Source: Marinobacter panjinensis
Lineage (GTDB): Bacteria; Pseudomonadota; Gammaproteobacteria; Pseudomonadales; Oleiphilaceae
NCBI RefSeq assembly: GCF_005298175.1
Contig: NZ_SZYH01000001.1
Coordinates: 2,480,001 to 2,544,000, forward strand
Reading direction: 5' to 3'
DNA length: 64,000 nt
This document shows positions 28,443 through 38,573 of the stretch, in pieces (position 1 is the stretch's first letter; each line of letters opens with the position of its first letter). A program made the translations under genes and the position numbers. The notes below the pieces were generated by a model that was not told the DNA's origin, searched no databases, and saw only the letters and a program-made list of their open reading frames with translations.

Positions 28443-31400
28443 CTAATACAGACTGCGTGGAATCCGGTACCCCGCCAGTAACTTCTGCGTGAACGGGTTG
28501 GTATTACTGCCCGCATGCAGGCGATAACGCATCTCGCCTTCGTCCAGTGCAAACCGTACGTCCACGGCACTGTTGCTCACGCCGGTGATATCTGCCTCAT
28601 CGAGCAGGCGAAACAGGGCCCATGGGCCGTTTTCCGAGATACTTCGGGGGGACCGGTTCACTTCCGTGGGCACCAGAGTGACCCGGCTTTCGACCGAATC
28701 CCGCAAGGTATTGGGCCACACCAGCGGAATGCTCTGGCTCGGACCGTGACTGAACTCTACCAGTTGCCCGTCCACGTTCATTACGCTGCGACGCTTGTTG
28801 GAAGACAGGTGCAACGGCTCCATCGCAAACTCGACATCCAGCGAGCCACTTCGGGTGAAAAAGGCGCGGCGGATATTTTCAGCCTTTTCCAGCGACGCCA
28901 ACACGTCGCGACGAACCAGACTGGCGCGTTTGGAACCGGCAATGTTCTCCGGATGATCTTCCAGGAACAGTTTCAGGTTCTCGGTATAGAACTGATCCAG
29001 TACGCCCTCCGGCGCAAAAAAGCGCTCGAAATCCTGCAGTGCCGCGTCACGGCCGGCCCCCGGACTGAACGGGTAATGCCTGGCCAGACTCTGCTGGAAG
29101 GGCTGATACACTTCCCGATACCACTGACGCTCAAGTTGCGCCACGGCCTGGTCGAGCACCACACGCCAGCTTTCGGAAGCCAGTTTTTCCAGCATGCGAT
29201 CCAGGGGCGCTGGTTGGTTGGAAGCCACCCGCTGCAGAGTGAAAATCGGGTCTGCCCCTCTCAGGCCCATACGGGCGCGGGCGGCTGAAAGGGCGGCCTT
29301 TCCGCGATCCGGCGCTTCCTGAATACCGCGCAGGTAAGTATGAAGGCTATGCACCACCTCCATGACCTGCTCCATATCACTCGGGTCATCACCCTGCTTG
29401 TCCATCAGTTCGTTCAGGTCAGTAAACTGACGCTCAATTTCCTGCACCATCTGGAAATGGGCAGACTGCTCCATTACCTTGCGGGCCGCGTCGGCCTCTT
29501 CGCTGCCACCCGGAATCAGACGGGTATTGGCGGTTACGTGGGCCAGCAACTGGTTCAGCGGTTCGTGGCCACTGGTCAGGCTTTCCAGGACACGCACACC
29601 GTGATTGAGGTCGCTGAAGCTCTGGATGTCCAGCCGGCTCAAAGCCCGGCGCCAGTTGGCGACATAGTTTTCCGCATACAGGGACTGCAGTTGCGCCTGC
29701 AACCGGGCTTCATCGGCTTCACTGAAGTCCACATCATCCCGGCGGCCCAGCACCCAGGCATCCACCAGGGCCAGCTCCGTGACGGAGCCGGACTTGCGCA
29801 GGAACCAGGAGTCCAGGCCCTGGCGAGTCAGCAACGACGGAATCACGGCCGGGTCCTCCTGTTCCGTATGCTCATCTTCCAGCGGCTCACCGAATTCATC
29901 CAGGCGCACAAACACGGTGCTGAAGGCCGGGCCGGATTCCCGCGCCAGGTCCAGGGGCGATTGGAAATTCTGCTCGGCTTCCTTTTCCAGGTCACGATAG
30001 ACCCGTTCCGGGGTCGCGATACGCCCGAGCTCATGCTGGGCCCACTGGACGCCGCTGCGGAACGGTGCCAGCGCCCTATCGGCGGTTTTGTCACCCTCCG
30101 CGACACGCTTGTTCAGGTCCGTGTGCAGCAGGGCGTAGTCCAGATGGCTGAGCAGCCGCTGCTGCAGGTTACGCTGCGCCGGGTAGGCACGCTGCCAATA
30201 CTCACTCATATAACTGTGGACAATATCCTTGCGGCGGCCGCTGGCATCGTAGAGCATGCGCAATACGCGCAGGTGGTCGAGGCGCTCGGAACTGTTGTCC
30301 GGAGCATCGCTCATCTCTCCCATTACGCCCAGCATCAAGGCCGGCATGAATTGATAGGTCAACATGTCCAGATAGGACTCTTCGACTTCCGGGCCAATCT
30401 TGTGGCCCTTATAAAGGCCCATATCCGCCACGACCGCCGGCTCCGCACGGTAATCTCCGAACGCCAGCGTGGCTTCCTGTAACTGGTCCAGGGGTTCCAG
30501 CAAATTGCGGCCGGTGGTATCCGGCTCGTAGCCAATCGGGCGCCAGTTATCGATGAAACTGCGCACCCGTTCCTCAACGGCCATGGCGGCTTCGGCGTTC
30601 TGAATAAAATAATGCTGCCATCCGGCAGTCATGCCCAGGCCGGCAGCGACGGCCACTATCGCGGCCACCGCAACCTGACGCCGCCGGCGACCAACCACCT
30701 TCTGGTTATCACCGGCCAGGCCGGCTTCGCGATAGATGATATTGGGAAACAACTTTTCGGTGAACAGGCTGGATGACTGCCCGCCACGTTGTGCCGGCTG
30801 TATCGGGCCGGCAAGACCATAGCTGGCGGCAGCGGCAGATACAAAAGCATCTTCCGGCACACCTTCCTGGACCACGGAGGTAAAGTAGGTGCCACGGACC
30901 AGGGCCGGCGTTGAAAACGCATCCGCAGAAAGCAGGTCCGCGAGGAACTGTTCCAGCACCGGCTTCAGCCCCGCCAGTTGGCGGGTAAAGGAATAGGCTG
31001 CCGCACGTTCTTCGGCATCCCGGGTGGCGGACAATACGTCCGGAAGCCGCTCACCCAGTTGTTCCGCGAGCTTGCTGAAGCTCTGGTCAAACTCACCCAG
31101 CCAGTCGTCCGGATCTTGCTGGCCGTCCAGTTGAAACGTAAAGCCGAGGGGTTGCTCACGTTCAGCTTTTGACAGAGTTCGTGCAAAGGGTGCAAAACCG
31201 TAGAGCAGATCCATCTTGGTAAAGCTGATGTACACCGGTAACCGGGACCCCAGTTGCTCCATCAGTTCCCGCAGACGGGTTCGAAGCAGGATTGCCTGGG
31301 CCTGACGTTGCTGTTCATTGGCCGTGCTCAGACGCGCAAGATCCACAGCCAGCACCACACCGTTCAGCGGGCGCTGGGGACGGTTCTTTTCCAGCCAGTT

Positions 31401-32027
31401 GATGAAATGGGTCCACAGCCGTTGCTGAATCTCGCTGCCGGCACCCTGACCGTCGTTCTGGCTGAGCAGTTCGCCGTCCGGATCTATCAGTACACCGTTA
31501 TCGCCCACCCACCATTCGAAACCAAAAGGATTACGCTCCGTGCGGGGGTTGCGGGTCACGTTGGTTAGCGTATAGGTCTGTCCGGAGCGCTGGATCAGGC
31601 TGGTCTTACCGGCACCTTCCAGGCCCATAACCAGGTACCAGGGCAAACGGTAGACGCCCTTGCGCCCCGGCAGGTTGCTCTTGAGTTCTGCCAGGCGGCG
31701 ATCAAGCAGGCGTTGCTGGCGGCGTTCCAGCGGCAGGATCGGATCTTCCTCTTCCTTCTGCTCCTGTGCCTTGGCAACGTTTACCTTGCGCAACTTGCGG
31801 GCCAGCACCATGCCCCAGACCATCGCCACCAGCAGCACAACCACCAGGGTGACCAGGGCGCGCATCTGCCAGGCTGCCAGTGGATATTCACCGTTGATTT
31901 CCAGGCGTGGCCCCAGCCACCAGGTTGCGGCCAGTAGTACCACCACACCCAGTGCCAGGGTAATCGGCGCCGCACTGCGCACATAGGGCAGTATCCGTCG
32001 TCCAATGAGTAGGGCTTGTCTCCACAT
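28443..32027 (-). CDS. tssM: Type VI secretion membrane-complex protein TssM (IcmF)
   Basis: 1194 residues. It spans the inner membrane and, with TssL and TssJ, forms the envelope channel. Two membrane helices at about 15-35 and 55-75, a cytoplasmic NTPase domain with Walker A GLEGAGKT near residue 138, a third helix near 450-470, then a periplasmic region of about 720 residues that contacts TssJ. Start is the ATG at 32027, with AGGA nine bases upstream; the ATG three codons earlier abuts AGGA. It is the last tss gene in the cluster, 33 bases after tssA. Confidence 0.97.
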   Translation of the reverse strand: MWRQALLIGRRILPYVRSAAPITLALGVVVLLAATWWLGPRLEINGEYPLAAWQMRALVTLVVVLLVAMVWGMVLARKLRKVNVAKAQEQKEEEDPILPLERRQQRLLDRRLAELKSNLPGRKGVYRLPWYLVMGLEGAGKTSLIQRSGQTYTLTNVTRNPRTERNPFGFEWWVGDNGVLIDPDGELLSQNDGQGAGSEIQQRLWTHFINWLEKNRPQRPLNGVVLAVDLARLSTANEQQRQAQAILLRTRLRELMEQLGSRLPVYISFTKMDLLYGFAPFARTLSKAEREQPLGFTFQLDGQQDPDDWLGEFDQSFSKLAEQLGERLPDVLSATRDAEERAAAYSFTRQLAGLKPVLEQFLADLLSADAFSTPALVRGTYFTSVVQEGVPEDAFVSAAAASYGLAGPIQPAQRGGQSSSLFTEKLFPNIIYREAGLAGDNQKVVGRRRRQVAVAAIVAVAAGLGMTAGWQHYFIQNAEAAMAVEERVRSFIDNWRPIGYEPDTTGRNLLEPLDQLQEATLAFGDYRAEPAVVADMGLYKGHKIGPEVEESYLDMLTYQFMPALMLGVMGEMSDAPDNSSERLDHLRVLRMLYDASGRRKDIVHSYMSEYWQRAYPAQRNLQQRLLSHLDYALLHTDLNKRVAEGDKTADRALAPFRSGVQWAQHELGRIATPERVYRDLEKEAEQNFQSPLDLARESGPAFSTVFVRLDEFGEPLEDEHTEQEDPAVIPSLLTRQGLDSWFLRKSGSVTELALVDAWVLGRRDDVDFSEADEARLQAQLQSLYAENYVANWRRALSRLDIQSFSDLNHGVRVLESLTSGHEPLNQLLAHVTANTRLIPGGSEEADAARKVMEQSAHFQMVQEIERQFTDLNELMDKQGDDPSDMEQVMEVVHSLHTYLRGIQEAPDRGKAALSAARARMGLRGADPIFTLQRVASNQPAPLDRMLEKLASESWRVVLDQAVAQLERQWYREVYQPFQQSLARHYPFSPGAGRDAALQDFERFFAPEGVLDQFYTENLKLFLEDHPENIAGSKRASLVRRDVLASLEKAENIRRAFFTRSGSLDVEFAMEPLHLSSNKRRSVMNVDGQLVEFSHGPSQSIPLVWPNTLRDSVESRVTLVPTEVNRSPRSISENGPWALFRLLDEADITGVSNSAVDVRFALDEGEMRYRLHAGSNTNPFTQKLLAGYRIPRSLY

Positions 32028-32060
32028 GGTGTCCATTCCTGTTAATTAGTCCGTCTGTGT

Positions 32061-33497
32061 TTACGCAAGTCTGTCCAGCCGGGCTACCAGGCCAGGCTCC
32101 CAGTCTTCAAGGCTCATACCACGGGTCTGCTCACGCAGATCCTGCACCTGCTGTTTCGCCAGGCTTTTCATGCCGCTGTCTTTCATCAGCTGGCTGCTCA
32201 TCAGCCGCCAGTAGAACCGGTCCCTCGGTTCGCGGGCCGCTTCCAGACCTTCTTCCAGCAGTTGCATCGCCGCCGCCAGACCCTTCTGTTCCATGACGCC
32301 GCGGGCGTCGTCGTAGGCTTGCTCCCAGGAGCTCGCACCACCGGCGGAACCACCTTTTGCCGGGCCACTGAGTATCCAGTCCGCAACCGCCCTGGGCAGG
32401 AAGGGCGTGCCGTCGTTAAACGTCATGTCCGCCAGTTCCGGCAACCGCTCAACGAAGGCTTTAACCGCCGTGCGGATAGCTTCGGCACAGGCCTCGTGCC
32501 CCAGCGCGGAGGCCACCTGCGCACTCAGCCAGTGGCCTTCCAGCCAGAACGGACTGACCGACAGACTCTGTTCAATGCGTTGCCACAGCGCCAGGTCCGG
32601 CGATTTCGACAGGCTTTCCCGATAGTCCGCCACACGGTCGGCACTGACAGCCGCCAGGTCACTCTTGACGCCGTCCCGGGCCGGGGGAACCGAAGTGATG
32701 GTCTGCCAGATGGCGTAACGACGAAGCTGGTAGCCAAGCTCATCAGCAGGTGTGGTTTCAGTCAGCATGTCGGCGACTTTCAGCAGGCTCTGGCGGGTCG
32801 CCCGCTCGTTCGCCGGGTCCAGGGTCAGGTTGCCAAGGGAGGTAGACGATGCACCGCCGGCATGGGACGACGCCATTCCTGAAGTGGACGAAGCTGCTGT
32901 TTGCGCTTTATCGGCAGCTTCGGGCGGTATGGGCGTGTCATAGGGTGACGGCAGTTTTTCAACCGCCCGACGCAGATCAACGAGCCCGTCGTCCGGCAGT
33001 TCGCGGGCGCCTGCCTGCTCCATCAGCTTGCCGAGGATGGTCAGGCAGAATTCGCGGCCGTCCCCCACACCGCCGTCAAAGCTCATCGCCGATACTTCCT
33101 TGAGGGCGCGCTGCAGAATCTGGGTCAGCAGCATCTTGCGGGCGCGCTTGCCCTTGTCGCCCGGGTACGGCCAGGCATCGTCCCACCAGCTGTCCAGCAC
33201 CCGGTGCAACAGGTACAGCGACAGGGCAAAACGTTCGCCGTTGCCGCCGCGCTGCAGACACAGCATCAGAAACCCCAATACCTTTAGGTCCTTGCTGGTG
33301 TCCGACAGCAGGCGGAGCGACTCGCTTTCCACCTCTCCCCATTCAACACCAGTGTGAGCCAGCGAGCCCACCTTCATGATTTCGTTCTCGAGGTATTCCA
33401 TGGTGGCGTCGTCCATCAGGTTTTCACCCGTGGCGCTCTCACCAGGAAAGGCACTCAACACCTGTTCAACGTATGGATGCTGCTCTACTGCCTGCAT
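32061..33497 (-). CDS. tssA: Type VI secretion protein TssA
   Basis: 478 residues. It caps the baseplate and the distal sheath end during assembly. ImpA_N domain (about 10-130) includes DSWWDDAWPYPGDKGKRA. A Ser/Ala-rich linker (about 200-225) is followed by a helical C-terminal domain with LLEEGLEAAREPRDRFYWRL, typical of the long TssA class. The ATG at 33497 is six bases after AGGGA; the frame opens two codons earlier with TTG. 44 bases follow tagO. Confidence 0.95.
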   Translation of the reverse strand: MQAVEQHPYVEQVLSAFPGESATGENLMDDATMEYLENEIMKVGSLAHTGVEWGEVESESLRLLSDTSKDLKVLGFLMLCLQRGGNGERFALSLYLLHRVLDSWWDDAWPYPGDKGKRARKMLLTQILQRALKEVSAMSFDGGVGDGREFCLTILGKLMEQAGARELPDDGLVDLRRAVEKLPSPYDTPIPPEAADKAQTAASSTSGMASSHAGGASSTSLGNLTLDPANERATRQSLLKVADMLTETTPADELGYQLRRYAIWQTITSVPPARDGVKSDLAAVSADRVADYRESLSKSPDLALWQRIEQSLSVSPFWLEGHWLSAQVASALGHEACAEAIRTAVKAFVERLPELADMTFNDGTPFLPRAVADWILSGPAKGGSAGGASSWEQAYDDARGVMEQKGLAAAMQLLEEGLEAAREPRDRFYWRLMSSQLMKDSGMKSLAKQQVQDLREQTRGMSLEDWEPGLVARLDRLA

Positions 33498-33541
33498 GTC
33501 CAATCCCTGTCTTTACAAATCGCGTGTCAAACTCTCACCGT

Positions 33542-34195
33542 CTACCAGCCACAGGCTTTCCGCAGTGGCTTCAAAGTTTCCCGGAATCCTTGCAGATCAA
33601 ACATCAGCCCGTCGATAGCGCCACTGGACGAGGCAACGGTGACACCCGAACCTGCAGACATTTCCCGCACCGTGCGAATGGCTGGCAGGCCCCGGCCGCC
33701 ACTGATGACAAAGCCCTCGTCCCGCACCCGCCAGATCTGCCGGCCCTGGCCAAAATCAACCGTCACCCGTTCCTCTTTTACTGCTTCGGGCAACATCAGC
33801 GTGAGCTCGGTGATGTTGTTGTGGCACTGCACCGCGAGTAACGGCCGGGGAGGTTGTACTCCCAGCGCGCTGAGCGTTACCAGGTGTCCCGCCTGCTCCG
33901 AGGTGTCACGATAAAGCGGGCCGTCTCCCGGCCGGCGACGCTGCTCCAGGGCAAAGGCCTGACGCCAGCGTTCCGGCTGGTTGCCGCTGATGACATCGTC
34001 GATCGCTACTTCGACGGGCGTGCCGAACACTTCATCGAAACAGGCAAGGCGTTCCAGGCGCTGGCTTTCAGTGGTGCAGTCCCGGGCGGCCGACAGTTGC
34101 TGGCGGATGTCGCCACTGGCAGTCAGAGAAAATGTCAGGCTGAGGGCACAGAATGCGGCAGCAAGAGGGTAGTTACTTCGATAAAACCGTTTCAC
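33542..34195 (-). CDS. tagO: Type VI secretion-associated protein TagO (VasI family)
   Basis: 217 residues, GTG start whose last two bases overlap the stop of the regulator gene (GTGA), so the two are coupled. An export signal lies at about 9-28 and C40/C51 flank an early RLERLACFD helix, as in VC_A0118-type proteins. The rest is beta-rich (LLAVQCHNNITELTLML, TVDFGQGRQIWRV). Family members are periplasmic accessory factors found only with T6SS loci; biochemical role not established. Confidence 0.88.
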   Translation of the reverse strand: MKRFYRSNYPLAAAFCALSLTFSLTASGDIRQQLSAARDCTTESQRLERLACFDEVFGTPVEVAIDDVISGNQPERWRQAFALEQRRRPGDGPLYRDTSEQAGHLVTLSALGVQPPRPLLAVQCHNNITELTLMLPEAVKEERVTVDFGQGRQIWRVRDEGFVISGGRGLPAIRTVREMSAGSGVTVASSSGAIDGLMFDLQGFRETLKPLRKACGW

Positions 34196-35766
34196 GCTTC
34201 AGTCACCTGATACTTCAGACATTTGTGGGCCAGGGTTCGCTTGGGCAGGCCCAGGCTCTCTGCCGCCTGGGCGCGGTTGCCGCCATACTGGCGTAAGCGC
34301 TCACGTATAATGGCAGCTTCGAACGCCTGGGCCGCAGCCCTGAGGTCGTCCACGTCCTCCGCCTGGGGAACGCCCGGAACCATCTGCGCCTGGAAATCGC
34401 TCGCTATACAGGTTTCCTGGTCCGGAAACAGGTCATCCAGGCGCAACACTTCCGGCTGGATATCATCGCCTACCGGCGTCTGCAGGCACGCAAACTCGAC
34501 AATATTCCGCAATTCGCGGGCATTTCCAGGGAAGCTGTAGCCGGTCAACATGCTCAGGGCATGGCTGCTGATGCCCATTGGGCCACCGCCCTCCCGGGCG
34601 GTGTATTCACGAATGAAATGCCGGCACAGGGGCTCCAGGTCTTGCGGTCGCTCCCTCAGTGGCAGAACCCGCAACGGGAACTGGCTGAGGCGGTAGAAGA
34701 GGTCACGCCGGAAGCGGCCTTCTTCAATGCAACTGCTCAGTGGTTGATGGGTGGCCGCCACCAGGCGGAAGTCTGAATGCTGTTCCTGCTGAGCGCCGAG
34801 TGGGCGGAAACGACGGCTTTCCAGCACACGCAGCAATTTCGACTGCAGGGCCATGGGCATATCGCCGATTTCGTCCAGAAAGAGCGTGCCGCCATCCGCC
34901 TGGGCCAGCAGACCTTCCTTGGCCCGGTCGGCACCGGAAAAGGCCCCCTTGGTGTGGCCGAAGAGTTCGCTTTCCAGCAGTGAGTCCGGAATGGCGGCGC
35001 AGTTGACCACGACCAGGGGCCCTGCGGCCCGGTCGGAGAAGCGGTGGATGCCCTGGGCAACCAGGTCCTTGCCGCAGCCGGTTTCGCCCTGTACCAGTAC
35101 CGAAAGCTGGCTGCCGGCGGCCCGTACTATCTGGGCGCGCAGGTCGGTCATGGCTGCGGAGCTGCCAACCAGGGTATTCGCCAGTTGTTCACAGCGCTGA
35201 CGCACGGCTTCGGCATCGTGGAGGTGGTCCAGCGAGCGTTTGAGCATGCGCCGCTGCCACACTTGGTCGCTGGTTCTGAGCTGGCTGACCCATTGATGGG
35301 ACAGCAGGGTCAGCAGGCCCCGGTACAGTGGCTGGGCGGTGATGCCTTCCCACTCGGGTTCTTCGTTGCAAAGCACGAGGATGCCGAGTGTGCGGCCGTC
35401 TTCGCCTTTGATGGGCTCGAGCCAGAATGACCGGGGCCGGTTGCTGGCTTCGACCATGGCCTGAAAGCCTTCGTGGTCGAGGCGATAGCTGGCGGCCCGT
35501 GACAGTTCCCTGGGTTTGCCCTGTTGCAGCAGGTGGGCAAAGGGGTGGCTGAAGTCGCCGCAATCGAATTCGCCCTGGTCGCCCAGTGCCGCACAGTGGA
35601 GTGTGCGGCCGCTGAGGTCGAGTTCCAGTGTCCAGCAGCGGCTGATACCGAAGGTGTTTTCCAGTTGCCGTGAAGCGACTTTTAGCAGGGTTGGCAGGTT
35701 GTCCTGCCGGAGCAGCTCAACCGCCAGGTCTATGCCGGTGTGCAACTCCATCTGCATCCGTCCCAT
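34192..35766 (-). CDS. Sigma-54-dependent activator of the type VI cluster (VasH type)
   Basis: 524 residues. N-terminal GAF-like sensor (about 15-175), AAA+ domain (about 190-430) with Walker A GETGCGKD, the sigma-54 contact loop as GAFSGA and Walker B GGTLFLDEIGD, then a C-terminal Fis-type helix-turn-helix (RAQAAESLGLPKRTL). Start at the ATG 35766: AGGG stands nine bases upstream. The frame remains open to 35904, but that part reads through a palindromic repeat and is not protein-like. It should activate RpoN promoters of T6SS genes; the hcp operon, a usual target, is not in the window. Confidence 0.93.
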   Translation of the reverse strand: MGRMQMELHTGIDLAVELLRQDNLPTLLKVASRQLENTFGISRCWTLELDLSGRTLHCAALGDQGEFDCGDFSHPFAHLLQQGKPRELSRAASYRLDHEGFQAMVEASNRPRSFWLEPIKGEDGRTLGILVLCNEEPEWEGITAQPLYRGLLTLLSHQWVSQLRTSDQVWQRRMLKRSLDHLHDAEAVRQRCEQLANTLVGSSAAMTDLRAQIVRAAGSQLSVLVQGETGCGKDLVAQGIHRFSDRAAGPLVVVNCAAIPDSLLESELFGHTKGAFSGADRAKEGLLAQADGGTLFLDEIGDMPMALQSKLLRVLESRRFRPLGAQQEQHSDFRLVAATHQPLSSCIEEGRFRRDLFYRLSQFPLRVLPLRERPQDLEPLCRHFIREYTAREGGGPMGISSHALSMLTGYSFPGNARELRNIVEFACLQTPVGDDIQPEVLRLDDLFPDQETCIASDFQAQMVPGVPQAEDVDDLRAAAQAFEAAIIRERLRQYGGNRAQAAESLGLPKRTLAHKCLKYQVTEA

Positions 35767-35805
35767 TCTTTTTATCCCTTTTCCTTGTCCCTCAAGGACC
35801 GCGTA

Positions 35806-35906
35806 CCGTACAGATTCACTTTCCGAAACACGCTGTGAATACATCCCTGTACGCTCGGCTCCGCCATCCATGGCTCCGCACGGTTTCGGAAAGTGAATCC
35901 GCACGG
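35806..35906. repeat. Long palindrome with conserved core, copy 1
   Basis: Arms 35813-35829 and 35883-35899 (17 bases, GATTCACTTTCCGAAAC) are perfectly complementary. Pairing extends outward to 24 bases with two mismatches (35806-35829 / 35883-35906). The 53-base core between them starts ACGCT and ends GCTCCGCCATCCATGGCTCC then GCAC. The same core end occurs at 45523-45634 inside different arms. It fills the tssH-regulator spacer. Confidence 0.85.
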
Positions 35907-35926
35907 CCCGCTACTTGTCAGTTGCC

Positions 35927-38563
35927 TTATGCAACAACCCCGGTGAATTTGTTGTTTTCGACGCCGAGGGTCACTTTGGTGACTGGCTCCCGAGCTGCCA
36001 GCTTCTCCAGCAGCGCCAATGACACCGGTGGCAACAGCTCACCTTCAATAATTGACTCCAGCATGCGCGCGCCGTTTTCACTTCGGGTGGCGCGGCTGCG
36101 GATGGCTTCTACCAGGCCGTCTTCCAGTTCCACTGTGGTGTGGTAACGGTCGCCGATCTGGGTGGCCAGGCGGTCGAGTTTGTCGCCAACGATGCGGTTG
36201 AGGGTGTCTTCGCCCAGCGGCAGGTAAGGCACGACTTCCATACGTGCCAGCAGTGCTGGTTTGAAGAAGTCCGCCAGTTCCGGGTACAGGGCTTCTTCAA
36301 TCTTCTCCGGCTCGTCTGCGTGTCTGACGATGGTCTGGTAGCCCAGGTTCGAGGTGAGGAAGAACACCACGTTGTTGCAGTCGATCAGGCGGCCTTCGCC
36401 GTCGGCCAGCTCGCCCTTGTCGAAGGCCTGGTAGAACAGGTTGAGGACTTCCGGGTGGGCTTTTTCGACTTCGTCGAGCAGCACAACCGAATAGGGCTTC
36501 TGGCGGATGGCTTCGGTGAGGATGCCGCCTTCGCCGAATCCGACGTAGCCCGGCGGTGAACCGATGAGGCGGGAGACGGTGTGCTTCTCCTGGTATTCGG
36601 ACATGTTGATGGTGGTGAGGAACTGGCGGCCGCCGTAGAGCAGTTCGGCCAGTTGCACCACGGTTTCGGTTTTACCGACACCGCTGGGGCCGGCCAGCAG
36701 GAAGGCACCCATGGGGCGGCCCGGGCGGCGCAGATCGGCACGGGCGGTGAGCAGGTGCTGGTGCAGTGCACCGATGGCGGTGTCCTGGCCTTTGATGTGG
36801 GACTGCAGGTACTCCGGCAGGTGGGTGATTTTTCCCAGTTCGTCGGCGGTCATGCGGTTGACCGGGATACCGGTCCAGTCGGCGATGACTTCGGCCACCT
36901 GGCGGGCGTCGACACGGGCATGTACCAGTGGCTCATCCGCCTGCAGTTCCGCCAGTTCCTGTTCGATGGCGGCGGCTTCGCTTTTCAGGTCCGGGCGCTC
37001 TTCGTAGGTTTCAGGGGTGGTTGCTCCCGCCGATGCTTCGACGTCGGTAGCCTCTTCGCTCAGCAGTTGCTCGCGGATGTCCACCAGGCGCGCCACCAGT
37101 TCCCGCTGGTCGTTCCAGCTCTGTTCCAGTGCTTCCGCTTCCAAACGCAGGGCTTCCAGGCGTTCAACCAATTCACTCTCGCGCTGGTGATCAATGGCCT
37201 GCCCCAGGGTCTGTTCACGGGCCATCAGTTCCTGCTCCATGCTCAGTTGGTGCAGTTCGCTACGCACGTGGCTGAGACGGCGCGGGGGTGTGCTCAGGTT
37301 GAGGCTGACCCGGGCGCAGGCAGTGTCCAGTACATCGATGGCCTTGTCCGGAAGCTGGCGGCCCGCCAGGTAACGGGCGGACATGTCGGCGGCCGCTTTC
37401 AGAGCACTGTCGGCGATCAGTACCCGATGGGCCTTTTCGTAGACCGTGCGCAGGCCACGGAGAATGTGAACCGCCTGGGCTGGGCTGGGCTCGTCCAGCG
37501 CCACCGGCTGGAAACGGCGGCTCAGCGCCGGGTCTTTCTCGAAGTATTTCTTGTATTCGCGCCAGGTGGTGGCAGCAATCGTCCGCAATTCACCGCGGGC
37601 CAGGGCCGGCTTGAGCAGGTTGGCGGCGTCGGAACCGCCTTCGCTGTTGCCGGCGCCGATCAGGGTGTGGGCTTCGTCGATAAACAGGATGATGGGTGTA
37701 GCGGAGCTTTTCACCGCCTCGATGACGCCTTTCAGTCGCTTTTCGAACTCACCTTTTACCGATGCACCAGCCTGCAGCGCGCCCATGTCCAGGGTCCACA
37801 GCTCCACGCTGGTCATGCGTTCGGGCACATCCCCGTTGACGATGCGCAGGGCCAGGCCTTCAACAACGGCGCTTTTGCCCACGCCGGCGTCACCGACCAC
37901 GATGGGGTTGTTCTTGCGGCGACGACAGAGGATGTCGATCATCTGGTCGATTTCAGTGTCGCGGCAGACCACCGGGTCCAGCTTTTTATCACGGGCCAGT
38001 CTGGTGAAGTCGGTGGCGTAGCGCTTGAGCGGGTCCATGTCCACCTGCGCCTGGTTGGCGGCACTGGGGCCCTCTTCGGTGCGGGGTTGCTCTACCGAAC
38101 CCCGGGTCATGGAATCAAACTGCCGGCGCAGTTGTTCCCGGTTGATGTCTTTCAGGCGCTGACTGACCTGGGGCATCAGGTAGCGGTCTGCGTTCATCAG
38201 CAGCGCCAGCGTGATGGCACCGGAACGCAGGTCGGTGTGGCCCAGTTCGGTGGAGGCGATGAGCCAGGCGTCCTGCAGCAACTCGATCAGTAACGGCGAG
38301 AACGATGGGTACGGCTCGGCGGACTGAGGCTCGCCGTTGAGGCTGTCCCCTACGACCGGTTGCAGTGTGTGGTGGTCAATACCGGTACTTTCCAGGATCT
38401 GGCGCACATCAGTAAACGGCGTTTCCAGTAGCTTGAACAGCAGGTGGGCGGGAGTAATCTCCGCGCCCTGACGGCTGATACACAGGGCCGCCGAGCTTTC
38501 CAGGCCCTGGCGACAGATCTCATTGAGGCGCCCTATCAGCGCCGGCAGTTCTACCCGAATCAC
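35927..38563 (-). CDS. tssH: Type VI secretion ATPase TssH (ClpV)
   Basis: 878 residues, GTG start with AAGGAG six bases upstream. AAA+ unfoldase that disassembles the contracted TssB/TssC sheath. A Clp-N domain (about 1-150) recognises TssC. First AAA domain: Walker A GDAGVGKSA and Walker B IILFIDEAHTLIGAG. A coiled-coil middle domain lies at about 395-520. Second AAA domain: GPSGVGKTE and VVLLDEVEKAHPEV. Length is right for ClpV1-type. It begins ten bases after tssL ends. Confidence 0.97.
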   Translation of the reverse strand: MIRVELPALIGRLNEICRQGLESSAALCISRQGAEITPAHLLFKLLETPFTDVRQILESTGIDHHTLQPVVGDSLNGEPQSAEPYPSFSPLLIELLQDAWLIASTELGHTDLRSGAITLALLMNADRYLMPQVSQRLKDINREQLRRQFDSMTRGSVEQPRTEEGPSAANQAQVDMDPLKRYATDFTRLARDKKLDPVVCRDTEIDQMIDILCRRRKNNPIVVGDAGVGKSAVVEGLALRIVNGDVPERMTSVELWTLDMGALQAGASVKGEFEKRLKGVIEAVKSSATPIILFIDEAHTLIGAGNSEGGSDAANLLKPALARGELRTIAATTWREYKKYFEKDPALSRRFQPVALDEPSPAQAVHILRGLRTVYEKAHRVLIADSALKAAADMSARYLAGRQLPDKAIDVLDTACARVSLNLSTPPRRLSHVRSELHQLSMEQELMAREQTLGQAIDHQRESELVERLEALRLEAEALEQSWNDQRELVARLVDIREQLLSEEATDVEASAGATTPETYEERPDLKSEAAAIEQELAELQADEPLVHARVDARQVAEVIADWTGIPVNRMTADELGKITHLPEYLQSHIKGQDTAIGALHQHLLTARADLRRPGRPMGAFLLAGPSGVGKTETVVQLAELLYGGRQFLTTINMSEYQEKHTVSRLIGSPPGYVGFGEGGILTEAIRQKPYSVVLLDEVEKAHPEVLNLFYQAFDKGELADGEGRLIDCNNVVFFLTSNLGYQTIVRHADEPEKIEEALYPELADFFKPALLARMEVVPYLPLGEDTLNRIVGDKLDRLATQIGDRYHTTVELEDGLVEAIRSRATRSENGARMLESIIEGELLPPVSLALLEKLAAREPVTKVTLGVENNKFTGVVA

Positions 38564-38573
38564 AGTGATCTCC

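Noticed and set aside
35767..35904. 46-residue N-terminal extension of the sigma-54 activator
   Set aside because: It would translate the palindromic repeat; the ATG at 35766 has a good ribosome site and starts the conserved region.
36581..38293. 570-codon plus-strand open frame opposite tssH
   Set aside because: It lies entirely antisense to clpV, with compositionally odd translation and no domain; a by-product of G+C-rich codon use.
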